Below, piece by piece: positions 55,474-64,000 of a DNA stretch of 64,000 nt. Source of the stretch: Sulfurimonas sp. (GTDB lineage: Bacteria > Campylobacterota > Campylobacteria > Campylobacterales > Sulfurimonadaceae); the NCBI GenBank assembly GCA_030949825.1, contig JAUZSC010000007.1, positions 1 through 64,000 on the forward strand, read 5' to 3'. Numbering within the stretch: position 1 is the stretch's first letter; each line of letters opens with the position of its first letter. The notes below the pieces were generated by a model. It did not search any database. It saw only the letters and a program-made list of their open reading frames with translations, and was not told where the DNA came from. The position numbers and the translations under genes are program-made.

Positions 55474-55770
55474 TGTGAACCTCCTATTTATTTAAGAGAG
55501 TTCGTTAGCATAGGAGTAAACTCCTATGTGACTTTTAAGCAATAATATTACACATAACTTTGCCTCGTGATTCAATCCGATCTAGTTTTCTATCACCATT
55601 GCAATAGTGAAATAATAAAAACTGATCCACTCGCCACTCAAATTTAAAGTATAATTATCCGACTTTCCCACAGGCTAGTTTTCACCGCCTTAGCTCGTAC
55701 CGATATATTACTTCTAACGAAAACTCAAAATAAGTATAGGATAAAAAAATTATAAAAACTTACATACGAG
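55474..55770 (-). ncRNA. Candidate bridge-RNA region of the IS110 element
   Basis: Noncoding. On the minus strand it contains CTGTGGGAAAGTCG (55662-55675) and TACGAGCTAA (55690-55699). The same words occur on the plus strand across the left junction (54410-54423) and the right junction (55765-55774). Such pairing between an internal noncoding segment and both junctions is what a guide-type RNA would show, but RNA ends and folding are unknown. Confidence 0.4.
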
Positions 55771-56661
55771 CTAAAGGGCTTGGACTTATCTAATAAGAAA
55801 GAGCTAATAGAATCTGAGTCTAAAGAGTTGTCAATAGTAAAGCAGTGTGAACTACTTGACCTTAGCAGAAGTAATATCTACTACGAACCTGTAATAAATG
55901 AGTATAAACTAGCCATCAAAGAGGAGATTAAATCTATCTTTGAAGAGATACCAATATATGGAGCTAAAAAGGTGCATTGTCAGCTCTTGGAGAATGGCTT
56001 TAATTTGAGTCTTAACACCGTAACATCTTATCGTAAAGAGTTAGGCTTAAGGGCTATATTAGCCGTTAGAGAGCCGCTTTGTCTTACTCAGCCAAACATT
56101 GCACACCCTAAGCATTCTTATAAGCTTAGAGGCTTGGATATTGTGAGAGCTAATCAAGTGTGGTCAACGGATATTACCTATATTAAGATAGCTGGTGGAA
56201 TGGTCTATCTTGCTGCTATTATTGATTGGTACTCTAAGGCTGTACTCTCTTGGAGAATATCAAATACTATGGACACAGAACTTGTGATGGGAGTTTTAAA
56301 TGAGGCACTATCTAAGTATGGCAAACCAGAGATATTTAATACTGATCAAGGGAGTCAATACACAAGCCATATACACACTCAGAAACTCAAAGATAATGGC
56401 ATCACAATATCTATGGATGGTAAAGGTAGAGCAACTGATAATATCTGCATAGAGAGATTCTGGAGAAGTGCTAAAGTAGAGAGAATATACCTAAACCAAT
56501 ATAACACAATCAAGGAGTTAAAAGAAGATGTAGCAGACTATATGGAGTTTTACAATTATAGAAGATTTCATGAGACATTGGAGTATAAAAAACCGATGAA
56601 AGTTTACTATGATAGTTTACAGATTAACGAAGATAACTATACTTCGGCAGATGTAAAAGTT

Positions 56662-57198
56662 TCATAAAGTAACATGCTTGGAGGTAATAAGGAATTTGGA
56701 AAAGTTGTCTTGACTAATTGGGGTAGTATACTTCTTCGCATATTCATCAAAATTCTCTATTACTCTTTTAATACTATCTATAATCATTTGAGCATCTTTA
56801 ATAGCATGCTTTTTAGCTAAGTCAAGGAGATGCTTAGAACTTGGATTTTTCCCCTCTCCTAAATAAGTTGTACTATGTTCCCCATAGCTCAGTCTATCAA
56901 GAGGGCTAATATCACTATATGAAACTCCTTTTCTTAAAAAGTGTCTGTCTAGTAGAAGTCTTCCCCAGCCATCGGGCAAGGAATCTCCAAAGACTCCAAA
57001 AAGTCCTTCAAATATTTTATCATCACACATATGAAGACCACGCTTAAGAGGAAGTTTATAGGGTGATATTTCTAAATTTCTTTGTATAAAACTATCATCA
57101 TATTCAAAATATATAAGAGTATCTTTAATCGCAAGTATTCCAAGAGCTATTTTTTCATTCTTTAGATGAAGAAAAACATCTACCCTTTCTACACTCAC
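56662..57198 (-). pseudogene. hipA: HipA-like toxin kinase with internal deletion, 3' end replaced by IS
   Basis: Only 178 residues, against about 430 normally. The N-terminal HipA_N part is present (EISPYKLPLKRGLHMCDDKI, then FGVFGDSLPDGWGRLLLDR). After SPLDRLSYGE the text jumps to the C-terminal part (YLGEGKNPSSKHLLDLAKKH, IKDAQMIIDSIKRVIENFDE). The kinase core with the ATP loop and catalytic Asp is missing. The last residues (TSKHVTL) are encoded by the IS-D end. Toxin activity is not expected. Overlaps hipB. Confidence 0.82.
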
Positions 57199-57461
57199 TT
57201 TATTTTTCCTCTTTTTATTAAGTCATCTATAGAGGTAATTGTCTGAGTTTTTGTACACGCAAGTAAAGTAAAATCATCTAGACATTCTAAAACAAGTGAA
57301 ATCTGTCCACTCGATTCAAAACGCTTTAAACTTCCTAAACTCACCCCACTTCTTACAGATAATCCTGCTTGGGTAAACTTCAAAAAGAGTCGTCTTTGTT
57401 TAAACTTATTTTTTAGTTGCAACATTATTGAAGATGGCGTATGTATATTTATAGATAACAT
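57195..57461 (-). CDS. hipB: HipB-like XRE antitoxin
   Basis: 88 residues with an XRE HTH (LKNKFKQRRLFLKFTQAGLS, then VRSGVSLGSLKRFESSGQIS). The operon order hipB-hipA and 4-base overlap are standard. It remains intact while its partner is gutted, as expected for a self-repressing antitoxin remnant. Confidence 0.82.
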   Translation of the reverse strand: MLSINIHTPSSIMLQLKNKFKQRRLFLKFTQAGLSVRSGVSLGSLKRFESSGQISLVLECLDDFTLLACTKTQTITSIDDLIKRGKIK

Positions 57462-57488
57462 ATTAGCTATTGTGTAAGTAAAAAAAGT

Positions 57489-57506
57489 TTACTTCTCTTG
57501 AAGTAA
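57489..57506. promoter_or_regulatory. Palindromic operator before hipB
   Basis: TTACTTC-TCTT-GAAGTAA, 28 bases upstream of the hipB start; likely autorepression site. Confidence 0.6.
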
Positions 57507-57571
57507 GTAGTGGTTTTTCACTTGACTCAAATAAAAACGATATAATACAACAAGCAAAAGGAGACAAAGAA

Positions 57572-58114
57572 ATGCGTGCATTAAGACTAGAAGATTTACC
57601 ACGATATGATTATGATGATTATAAAACTTGGGAAGGTAGATGGGAATTAATTAATGGAGTCCCTTATTCAATGTCCCCATCTCCTACATTTGAGCATCAA
57701 AATATAAGTCAAAATATATCCTATGAGCTAAAACGATTATTAAAAAAGTGTAAAGATTGCAAGTCAGTTATTGCTCTTGACTGGATCGTTTCGGACAACA
57801 CTATAGTATGCCCAGATAATGTAATACTATGCAATGAAACGCAATCAAAGTTTATCCAAACTCCGCCAAAAGTAATATTTGAAGTTCTATCCCCATCTAC
57901 TAAGAAAAAAGATAGAACCATTAAATATGATATTTTTCAAGAGCAAGGTGTCAAATATTATATATTACTTGAGCCTAAGGGAAATTTTGCAGAAGTTTAT
58001 AAACTTACAAATGGATTTTATAAACTAAAAGGTGAGTTTACAGATGAAGAATATATATTTAACTTAGATGAATGTAAAATAAATTTTTCGTTTAAAAACA
58101 TATTTGAATCCTAA
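57572..58114 (+). CDS. Uma2-family putative endonuclease (DUF820)
   Basis: 180 residues of the PD-(D/E)XK superfamily: WELINGVPYSMSPSPTFEHQ (conserved start), VCPDNVILCNE (Asp), PPKVIFEVLSPSTKKKDRTI (the ExLSPST-xxD core), KYDIFQEQGVKYYILLEPK. Intact, with an AAGGAG ribosome site. Biological role of Uma2 proteins is unsettled. Its stop overlaps the convergent small gene by four bases. Confidence 0.88.
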   Translation: MRALRLEDLPRYDYDDYKTWEGRWELINGVPYSMSPSPTFEHQNISQNISYELKRLLKKCKDCKSVIALDWIVSDNTIVCPDNVILCNETQSKFIQTPPKVIFEVLSPSTKKKDRTIKYDIFQEQGVKYYILLEPKGNFAEVYKLTNGFYKLKGEFTDEEYIFNLDECKINFSFKNIFES

Positions 58115-58365
58115 AATTTTATATCTAACTTTGAAGGTCTTTTTGACTCTGTCGCTTTTAAAAACTTAATATTTTTTTGCATTTGAATCATTGATTTTTG
58201 TGTATCATCACGGAGGCTAGTCGTAAGCTGGGTCGCTTCAGCCAAAAGGCATATTGCGGAATCTAAGTCTTCTTTTTTAGTAAGCTCTGGAACTTCTTCC
58301 ATCAACTTACTCAATTTATCTGTATCTTTTTCTACTATCGCGATTGTAAGCTGCTTAAGCCACAT
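58111..58365 (-). CDS. Small protein downstream of fliS
   Basis: 84 residues, helical: MWLKQLTIAIVEKDTDKLSK, EDLDSAICLLAEATQLTTSL. The start overlaps the fliS end by 11 bases. Position in the fliD-fliS unit suggests a flagellar export chaperone role comparable to FliT, but sequence alone does not show this. Confidence 0.6.
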   Translation of the reverse strand: MWLKQLTIAIVEKDTDKLSKLMEEVPELTKKEDLDSAICLLAEATQLTTSLRDDTQKSMIQMQKNIKFLKATESKRPSKLDIKF

Positions 58366-58729
58366 TCGTAGTTTCTCGCCACGCGGCTAAAAGCTCTCTA
58401 AAGACATTTGAGCATTCATCTATTTTTTCTGTGCTATTTTCACTGCCAGCTTGAGCTAAAAGTTGAATCTCATAGTTATATAGACCTTCTAAATAAGCAG
58501 AAACAGTTCCGCTTTGCTTCATATCTAAAACTGAAATAAGTTCTGTAATAACAGCAGTAGAGCGATTCATCCAATACACTCTTTTTTCTATATCTTTATC
58601 TTTAATAGCTTTTTTTGCTTGCGCATTAAAACGAAGGATTCCCTCGTAAAGCATCTCTATTAATTTGATAGGAGATTCTACCCCTACATTATTTTGTGCA
58701 TAAATATTGTGAGCTGTATTACCATACAT
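58355..58729 (-). CDS. fliS: Flagellar export chaperone FliS
   Basis: 124 residues, normal length. Binds flagellin C-termini in the cytoplasm and prevents premature assembly. N-terminal AHNIYAQNNVGVESPIKLIE and LYEGILRFNAQAKKAI, then TAVITELISVLDMKQSGTVS and LYNYEIQLLAQA are characteristic. It lies directly behind fliD. Confidence 0.93.
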   Translation of the reverse strand: MYGNTAHNIYAQNNVGVESPIKLIEMLYEGILRFNAQAKKAIKDKDIEKRVYWMNRSTAVITELISVLDMKQSGTVSAYLEGLYNYEIQLLAQAGSENSTEKIDECSNVFRELLAAWRETTNVA

Positions 58730-58784
58730 TTTAAATCCTTTTAGCTTTCATTCTTTATAAGCAATATATCGGCATTAACAGGTT

Positions 58785-60222
58785 TTACTTTAGGAAATCT
58801 ACATAATCAGCCATAATTATTACTTTGCATCGGCTAAGTTGAGTGAAGACAGCAGATGCCGAATTAAATTTATTTATCAAAGAGTTATATGCTGTATACT
58901 GTTTTTTCATGATTGCATACTTCGAATCCAATCGTTCAACTGCTAAGCACTTGTTTCTTCTAATCTTCAAGAGAGCTTCATAGTGTTGACTAATGCTATC
59001 TTTATACTTGATCGAAGCCCACCATTTGTTTTTGCATACCCATTTACAATGTCATAGAAACCATTAAATGCACCAGTTAAAGTTACAACACTCAAATCTG
59101 TTTTTGTAAAACTTCCTCCTGTAAAGAATGCCTCTACATTAGTTGGATTCGTATCAAGCTCTGCATTAAACATTGTTTTATCAATGCTCATTTTTCCATC
59201 TTTATCAACATCGAAAACCATAATCTTCCATGCTTATACCATTACTTGTAGATCTTGCTATCATATCCTCAATCGCTCTTTTCATGCCTTTTTACACTAC
59301 TATCGCCTGAAAATATTCCCCGTGTATCACTCTCAGTACTCGAGAGAGTTTGTTTCCCAAGTTCTGTAATAATAGAATTGTATTTTTCCACAAAACTATC
59401 AATTTTTGTTTCAATAGATTCTCTGTCTTGTGCTACAGATACATCCGATGAACCAACTTCTTTTAAGTTTATCGTATATCCAGCGACTAAGTCTGTAACC
59501 TTATTGTCCGCACGAGTTATTACCTGCCCATTAAAAGTCAAATTTGATTATCCAAACCTGTTTGTAGTGCTGTTAATCCAGTTGTAAGATTGACATCTAA
59601 GCCTGCACTATTATCTGTTAATGATATGTCATTACTGTAGCACCTGTGTACCAATTGCACTAATGACTAAACGCGACTCAGTAGCACTTATTTGTAAGAT
59701 AGTTGCATCTAGCTTGATCTCCCGCATTAGTGTTAATAAGATCTTTTAAATCTTTTAGAGTAGTTGTACGCATCATAATCTAATCGAAGTCAGTGTACCA
59801 GTTCCAACATTAAGTGTCATTGTCCCAGTCCCAACCATTCCAGATGCAACTAAATCCGTACTTGCTGTAAATGCACCTGATTGTTCTATCTGTTTTGTTG
59901 CTAGCTGTGTCAACATTAATTGTAAAATCTTGTATATCACTATTTGAAGTTGCCGTAACTAGTCTACTGATGTACCTGCTGACAGTAGCACTTCTCTTCG
60001 TCAAAAGCGTTGTAGCACCTTTGTAGCTCATTAATCGCATCGCGAAAGTTGACCATTGTTGCATCAATGACTTTTAGACTATCTTTTTTATCATTTTCAT
60101 TTGCCAAATTGAGCGTAATTGGACTGAATTCTTTGTCAGCTTCATCTGCTGTCTCTTAAGCTGATCTAAGACATCTTGTGTTAAGATTCTCAGAGCCTAC
60201 GCCTAGTGAAGTATATTCCCAT
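58785..60222 (-). pseudogene. fliD: Flagellar cap protein FliD, many frameshifts
   Basis: Start at 60220-60222 (MGI, then in the next frame SLGVGSENL, then TQDVLDQLK), the usual FliD opening. Later pieces: LTVTTTL-like beta text around 59800-60060; FNGQVITRADNKVTDLVAGY, TINLKEVGSSDVSVAQDRES and KIDSFVEKYNSIITELGKQT (59269-59541); VFDVDKDGKMSIDKTMFNAE (58967-59221); and a C-terminal coiled coil YAIMKKQYTAYNSLINKF. At least six frame changes occur over 1.4 kb, more than in any other gene here. The exact end (58785 or about 58816) is uncertain. Confidence 0.82.
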
Positions 60223-60294
60223 AACAAATCCTTTTGTTCAATAATCTTTCATTATTATAATATTTCTTAGAGATAATATCGACTATTTCTCAAT

Positions 60295-60990
60295 TTATTT
60301 TAGAGCAAAATCTAATTTAACTTTTTCATAATCTTGAGGGATACCTATATCAATAAAATAAGCCTCATTTACGAGAAAAGAGTTTATTTTCATATTCTCT
60401 ACATTGCTATTGAGAAATTCTTCAAATGAGAATTTTGCTTGGGCTTGCAGTTTGTCAAATAAGTTCTTATTTAGCATGTATACACCAGCATTTATATAGG
60501 CTTGTGTATGAAACTTTTTTTCTTCAAAGGATATTACTTTATTGTCTTGGATACGAACTCTCCCATACCTATCAAAGTTTTTCATCTCTTTAAGCGAAAG
60601 TGTCAATAAACTCTGTGATTGCAGATGACTTTGCGCAAGCTCATACAGATTTATATCAAAAAAAGTGTCCCCATTGAGTACAACAGCATCTTCTAAAGTT
60701 GAAGAAAGGTATGTTAAAGCCTGCTTTATAGCACCCCCTGTTCCTAAGGGTTCATTTTCACAAGAATATACAATAGGAATTTTTTTATACTTATTTCCAA
60801 AGTATGCTTGAATAATCTCTTTTTTGTATCCTACACTTAAAATAATTTTTGTTATATTATAAGAAGAAAGATATTCCATTATATACTCTAAAAATGGTTT
60901 AGAATTAACATCTGCCATAGGTTTTGGAACACTTTTAACCACACTCTGTAGCCTTGTTCCAAATCCACCTGCTAATATAATGACTTCCAT
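60295..60990 (-). CDS. Sugar-phosphate nucleotidyltransferase (HddC/RmlA-like)
   Basis: 231 residues from MEVIILAGG (60990), chosen because the motif VIILAGGFGTRLQSVVKSVP normally begins the protein; four further upstream codons are in frame. KPMADVNSKPFLEYIMEYL, PLGTGGAIKQAL and VVLNGDTFFDINL (metal Asp) fit D-glycero-D-manno-heptose-1-P or GlcNAc-1-P-type transferases. Placed directly after maf and before fliD, it probably supplies an activated sugar for flagellin or surface glycosylation. Confidence 0.85.
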   Translation of the reverse strand: MEVIILAGGFGTRLQSVVKSVPKPMADVNSKPFLEYIMEYLSSYNITKIILSVGYKKEIIQAYFGNKYKKIPIVYSCENEPLGTGGAIKQALTYLSSTLEDAVVLNGDTFFDINLYELAQSHLQSQSLLTLSLKEMKNFDRYGRVRIQDNKVISFEEKKFHTQAYINAGVYMLNKNLFDKLQAQAKFSFEEFLNSNVENMKINSFLVNEAYFIDIGIPQDYEKVKLDFALK

Positions 60991-60992
60991 TT

Positions 60993-62998
60993 CTATGAAC
61001 ACCGAGTATCTAAAAAGTTTTTTACAGTATCGCTATAGATTTTTGAAATATTTAACATACCCTTAATGAAAGGCTTATCGAGTTTTTTAATATGATGTTT
61101 ATCATTTTTCAAGCCCTGTGTATTAAGAAGATCAAACATAAGAGGTAAAACATATTCAAAAAAACTATAATACACAGAGAGTACCTCATCTTTTTCTTTG
61201 TTACCTGCGTGTACAATTTCTGAAACAATGCCTAACATATCATATATATATTTATCTTTATTTGCATAACTAACACCTTTTTGATACTGATTGATAAGAT
61301 TAAAAATCTGTGTATTAGTTTCAAGTTTTCTAGATAACTCTTTTATGTCATCATTTCTGAGCTTGTATGCACTGTTTTTAACAAATAGTTTATGCAATTT
61401 TTCTTGTAATGTTTTTTTATCGAGTCTCTTATATTTTTGTGTATCTATTTCTTCTGTCTGTGTTGTAATCGTATGGTGTAACTTAGCGCCGTCATTTAAA
61501 TTATAGATTTTTTGATCTTCTTTCATAATCTTATCTATATTTTCATGTAAAGACTGAACTGAAACATGCATTATAGATGTTGTGTAAACACTCTCTCGAA
61601 AATTACCCTTAATTGGGAAAATATTTCCACTCACTGTGATATTGTTTTTAATGGTATCCTTGTTTTGCAAATCTATAATGACACGATCCGCATAATCTTC
61701 TGAATGCGATGAACCTGTCTCCTGATCTAATGCTAAATCTAAACCTAATAAATAAAGTTCTTTAGTATGCAAAAGTAGAGACAACATTAAAGAATGAGTT
61801 CCTACACAAGGTGCTTGCAATGAACCAAAACCTTCAAAATAAGTAGCCCCTGACTCATGATAAAAAACTTGTTCTTTAGTAAATAATTCTCGTAACTTTG
61901 ATAACGCAAATGGTCCAAAAAGTATAATAGTATCTTTTAAAAATTCATGCGTAGGGATTCCATCAAAAAGAGGGAATGAACCTTCATAACCATCAATATG
62001 AGTCACTATATCTGGTTTAATGTTATTATCATATAAAGTGTTTAATACCGCTGCAATGGCAACGACAACAAATTTATCATGATTTTTTTTCACCCACGCA
62101 ATGTTCTTTTTAAAAGAAGGTCCTGCAGCAAGTAATAAAATCGGTTTATCTAAAAAAAATGTATTCTCTTTAAGTTGTGTGAGATTTAGAGTTGCATAAT
62201 CGTCATTGATGTATTCTAAAGGTCTTAATTCTTTTTTCAGCATCTGCTTGTAAGGAAAGAAAGCGAATCCTTGTGTTGAAAGAGCATTTTTGAATTTGTT
62301 TCATTTTATTATTTGAGTGGGCTGGAAAATGTGAATACTTTAAAAATCGATTATTAAAAATGTTCCTTTTAAAAAATCTTTCATTTGTATCAAAAATATA
62401 TTTTCATTATCCCCTATACTAAAATAAAGTTCTGCCACTTCCCTAGGCTAGAGTACGATGTCGTGAATAAGGAGAGTTTAAACAATTCAAGATCATCTTC
62501 TATAATAAAATATTCTTTTGCTTGGATTTTAGTATGAATGCATTCTATATGCATTCCTAATCCAACGCCTACAAACATAAATTTTTCAATTTTTTTCATT
62601 AGGTCATCAGGACTAGTATGATCTACATAGTACTTCATTATTGGCAAAATATCTTCAAAACCCTCAGCTCTATCATCTAATGTCTTTTGATTATCAGCTG
62701 AGATATTATAAAGAGGAAAGCCTTCAAAAGAAAGAGATAATTTTTTAAAATCTATTAAATCAGCCAAAGAAGATGAAACAAGTTGGCTATCATCATTATA
62801 CAAATAATGAGCACTTTGTAACTCTTTAACATCAAAGTATCCATGAATATATTCTAAATCATAATGACTTGCATAGTCACCTGATTCTATCATTGCATCC
62901 AATACATCCAACTTTTGCATGAGTTTTGGATGATTTTTTCTAAAGTAAATAATATTATTTGTGTATATTTCCACAGCTTTTTGTTCTATATTTTCCAT
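60993..62998 (-). pseudogene. maf: Motility accessory factor (Maf, DUF115/MptE-like), frameshifted in the middle
   Basis: Joined length about 660 residues. N-terminal part 62998-62414 (MENIEQKAVEIYTNNIIYFR; VGVGLGMHIECI). Two to three frame changes at 62250-62450 lead to the core KPILLLAAGPSFKKNIAWVK, PDIVTHIDGYEG, GSLQAPCVGTHSLMLSLLLH and ELYLLGLDLALDQETGSSHS, then a helical C-terminus. Maf proteins transfer nonulosonic acids to flagellin in Campylobacterota. A paralogue lies immediately upstream. Whether the middle break is phase variation, decay or error cannot be told. Confidence 0.82.
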
Positions 62999-63065
62999 AA
63001 ATTTTTCCCATTTATATTAAAATTATGCCACGCAATAATAACTATCAATCCATATTTCCCTAGTT

Positions 63066-64000
63066 CTAACAACGAACTTGAATAAAGTTTTCTAAGGCAT
63101 CACCATATATTTTATTGATATTTTTCATGCCTGCTATAAGTAACTTATCAAGTTTTTTGATATGATGTTTTGAGTTTTTCAAACCTTGAGTATTTAATAA
63201 ATCAAGAAGTAATGGTAATACATACTCAAAATAACTATAGTATACAGAAATAATATTATCGATTTCATGATTTCCAATATAGATAATTTCAGATACAATA
63301 CCCAGCATATCATAAAGATATTTATCAGTACTTGAATAACTAATCTGCTGAGCATATGTATCAATCTTTTCTTTTATTTGCTGAACTATTAGTAACTTCC
63401 TCTTGAGTTCTAAGATATCCTTATCACTCAGTCTGCTCTCGCTATTATCCAAAAATAAACTATAGAGTTCTTTATCAAAACCCTTTTGATTTATTGATTT
63501 AAGCGAACTTACATCTACATCTTCTATACGTTTTGCAATCGTTTGATTAAGTTTTGCACCATCACTTAAATTGTAAATTTTTTGTTCTTCTTTCTTGATT
63601 GTGTCTATATTTTCATATATAGCTTGCACCGATGAATGCATGATTGATGTAGTATAAACCTTGCTTTTAAAGTTACCCATTACTGGAAATATATTCTCAC
63701 TTATACTTATATTTTGCTTTACTGCGTCCTTATCATTTAAGTCAATTATAGACTTATCCTCATAATCTTCTGAGTGGGTAGCCCCTGTTTCTTCATCTAT
63801 TGCTAAATCCAAACCTAATAAATAGACTTCGTGAGTATTAAATAAAAGAGATAAAAATAAAGAATTACTTTCCAACACAAGGGAGATAAGTGAACCACAA
63901 TTTTCAAAATAATCTGCACCCGATGAATGATAAAAGATTTGCTTTTTTTTAAATAAAGTTCTTAGTTTAGAGAGACTAAACGCTCCAAAAATAACGATGG
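63066..64000 (-). CDS. maf: Second Maf paralogue, cut by window edge
   Basis: C-terminal part closely matching the first maf: LFNTHEVYLLGLDLAIDEET, GATHSEDYEDKSIIDLNDKD, VYTTSIMHSSVQAIYENIDT and DLLNTQGLKNSKHHIKKLDK face equivalent stretches of the first copy. The catalytic GAFSLSKLR region is visible toward 64000, with one frame change near 63875 (GSLISLVLESNSLF versus expected SLISLVLE-like core). The upstream part lies outside the window. Confidence 0.8.
   Translation of the reverse strand, partial: IVIFGAFSLSKLRTLFKKKQIFYHSSGADYFENCGSLISLVLESNSLFLSLLFNTHEVYLLGLDLAIDEETGATHSEDYEDKSIIDLNDKDAVKQNISISENIFPVMGNFKSKVYTTSIMHSSVQAIYENIDTIKKEEQKIYNLSDGAKLNQTIAKRIEDVDVSSLKSINQKGFDKELYSLFLDNSESRLSDKDILELKRKLLIVQQIKEKIDTYAQQISYSSTDKYLYDMLGIVSEIIYIGNHEIDNIISVYYSYFEYVLPLLLDLLNTQGLKNSKHHIKKLDKLLIAGMKNINKIYGDALENFIQVRC

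Larger units (their letters stand above)
54421..55770 (-). mobile_element. IS110-family element with noncoding end region
   Basis: Boundaries were inferred by comparing the interrupted IS-D with copy 1: the target joins ...GTGGGAAAG to CTAAAGGGC.... No terminal inverted repeats at the ends, as usual for IS110. A ~300-base noncoding region (55474-55770) lies upstream of the recombinase, where IS110 elements encode their bridge RNA. Confidence 0.72.
54133..56667 (+). pseudogene. IS-D copy 2 transposase, split by IS110 element
   Basis: N-terminal part MSRKRAIYSTELKTRLVIEV to QLTLEKDWAVGK (54133-54420). After the IS110 element it resumes at 55771 with LKGLDLSNKKELIESESKEL and runs through WSTDITYI, FNTDQGSQYTS and ERFWRSAKVERIYL to TSADVKVS at 56667. 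It shows the full C-terminus that copy 1 lacks. About 90% similar by eye to copy 1, so the two are diverged rather than recent duplicates. Confidence 0.85.
54050..56686 (+). mobile_element. IS-D copy 2 (IS3 family), hosting an IS110 element
   Basis: Left end CTACCCCAAGAAAAACAAAC, right end CTTGGAGGTA (imperfect inverse). ATA lies on both sides (54047-54049, 56687-56689). The right end lies inside the hipA reading frame. The element is divided by an IS110-type insertion at about 54421-55770. Confidence 0.78.

Noticed and set aside
60993..64000. Calling the maf genes folate-type 6-hydroxymethylpterin pyrophosphokinases
   Set aside because: The MptE-like domain is shared, but location beside fliD/fliS and the nucleotidyltransferase fits the flagellar Maf group better.

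Overview
The window looks like a chromosome segment of a Sulfurimonas-like member of the Campylobacterota. It is AT-rich. It carries a small periplasmic cytochrome c, tandem maf (flagellin glycosylation/motility accessory) genes beside fliS and fliD, a five-tRNA array and an alanine:sodium symporter. This assignment is inferred from gene content and protein style; no rRNA or marker phylogeny is available here.

Layout. 1-2.7 kb: broken metabolic and envelope genes (dicarboxylate symporter, citE-like lyase, cytochrome c, cti-like isomerase). 2.8-10.8 kb: an insertion-sequence pile-up with an IS200/IS605 remnant, an IS4 element, a three-level nest of IS5-type and IS3-type elements, and a tandemly duplicated IS4/Tn5-like transposase. 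10.8-17.1 kb: porin tail, two toxin-antitoxin modules (HigBA, YefM-YoeB), NAD(P)HX repair, thiG, an AGCS symporter and tRNA-Pro, His, Arg, Arg, Leu. 17.1-34 kb: an island-like region starting at tRNA-Leu, with ParA plus a ribbon-helix-helix partner, an orphan HsdS-like protein, small membrane proteins, two more IS nests, a serine resolvase with candidate recombination sites, and an integrase fragment at the far end. 34-39 kb: small hypothetical genes, hemerythrin, an Imm11-like protein, cspA, a J-domain-like protein, SRP RNA and an Hpt protein. 39.2-46 kb: a tightly overlapping peptidoglycan-recycling operon (nucleoside phosphorylase-like, NagZ, SSS symporter, AnmK, AmgK, MurU, MltB), which together describe the cell-wall MurNAc salvage route. 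46-50.3 kb: MazEF, then the most unusual locus. It has two FtsZ-like genes, a GIY-YIG nuclease-like gene, a WYL-domain regulator and an unknown 159-residue protein, in two transcription units that share a near-identical 21-bp operator at the same distance from the first start codon. 50.3-54 kb: sugar uptake (mutarotase, MFS, HAD phosphatase) and an SDR. 54-57.5 kb: an IS3 element carrying an IS110 element, next to a gutted HipBA module. 57.5-64 kb: a Uma2 protein, fliS, a shattered fliD, a sugar nucleotidyltransferase and two tandem maf genes.

The best candidate for an undescribed system is the WYL/GIY-YIG/FtsZ-like locus at 46.58-50.29 kb. It has the hallmarks of a repressed defence or selfish module, but its function is inference only.

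A strong caveat applies throughout. About twenty genes carry single-base frameshifts, most of them where homopolymer runs can be compared, and nearly identical IS copies differ from one another mainly in homopolymer lengths. Many 'pseudogenes' may therefore be sequencing indels. They are marked as broken because that is what the given sequence shows.
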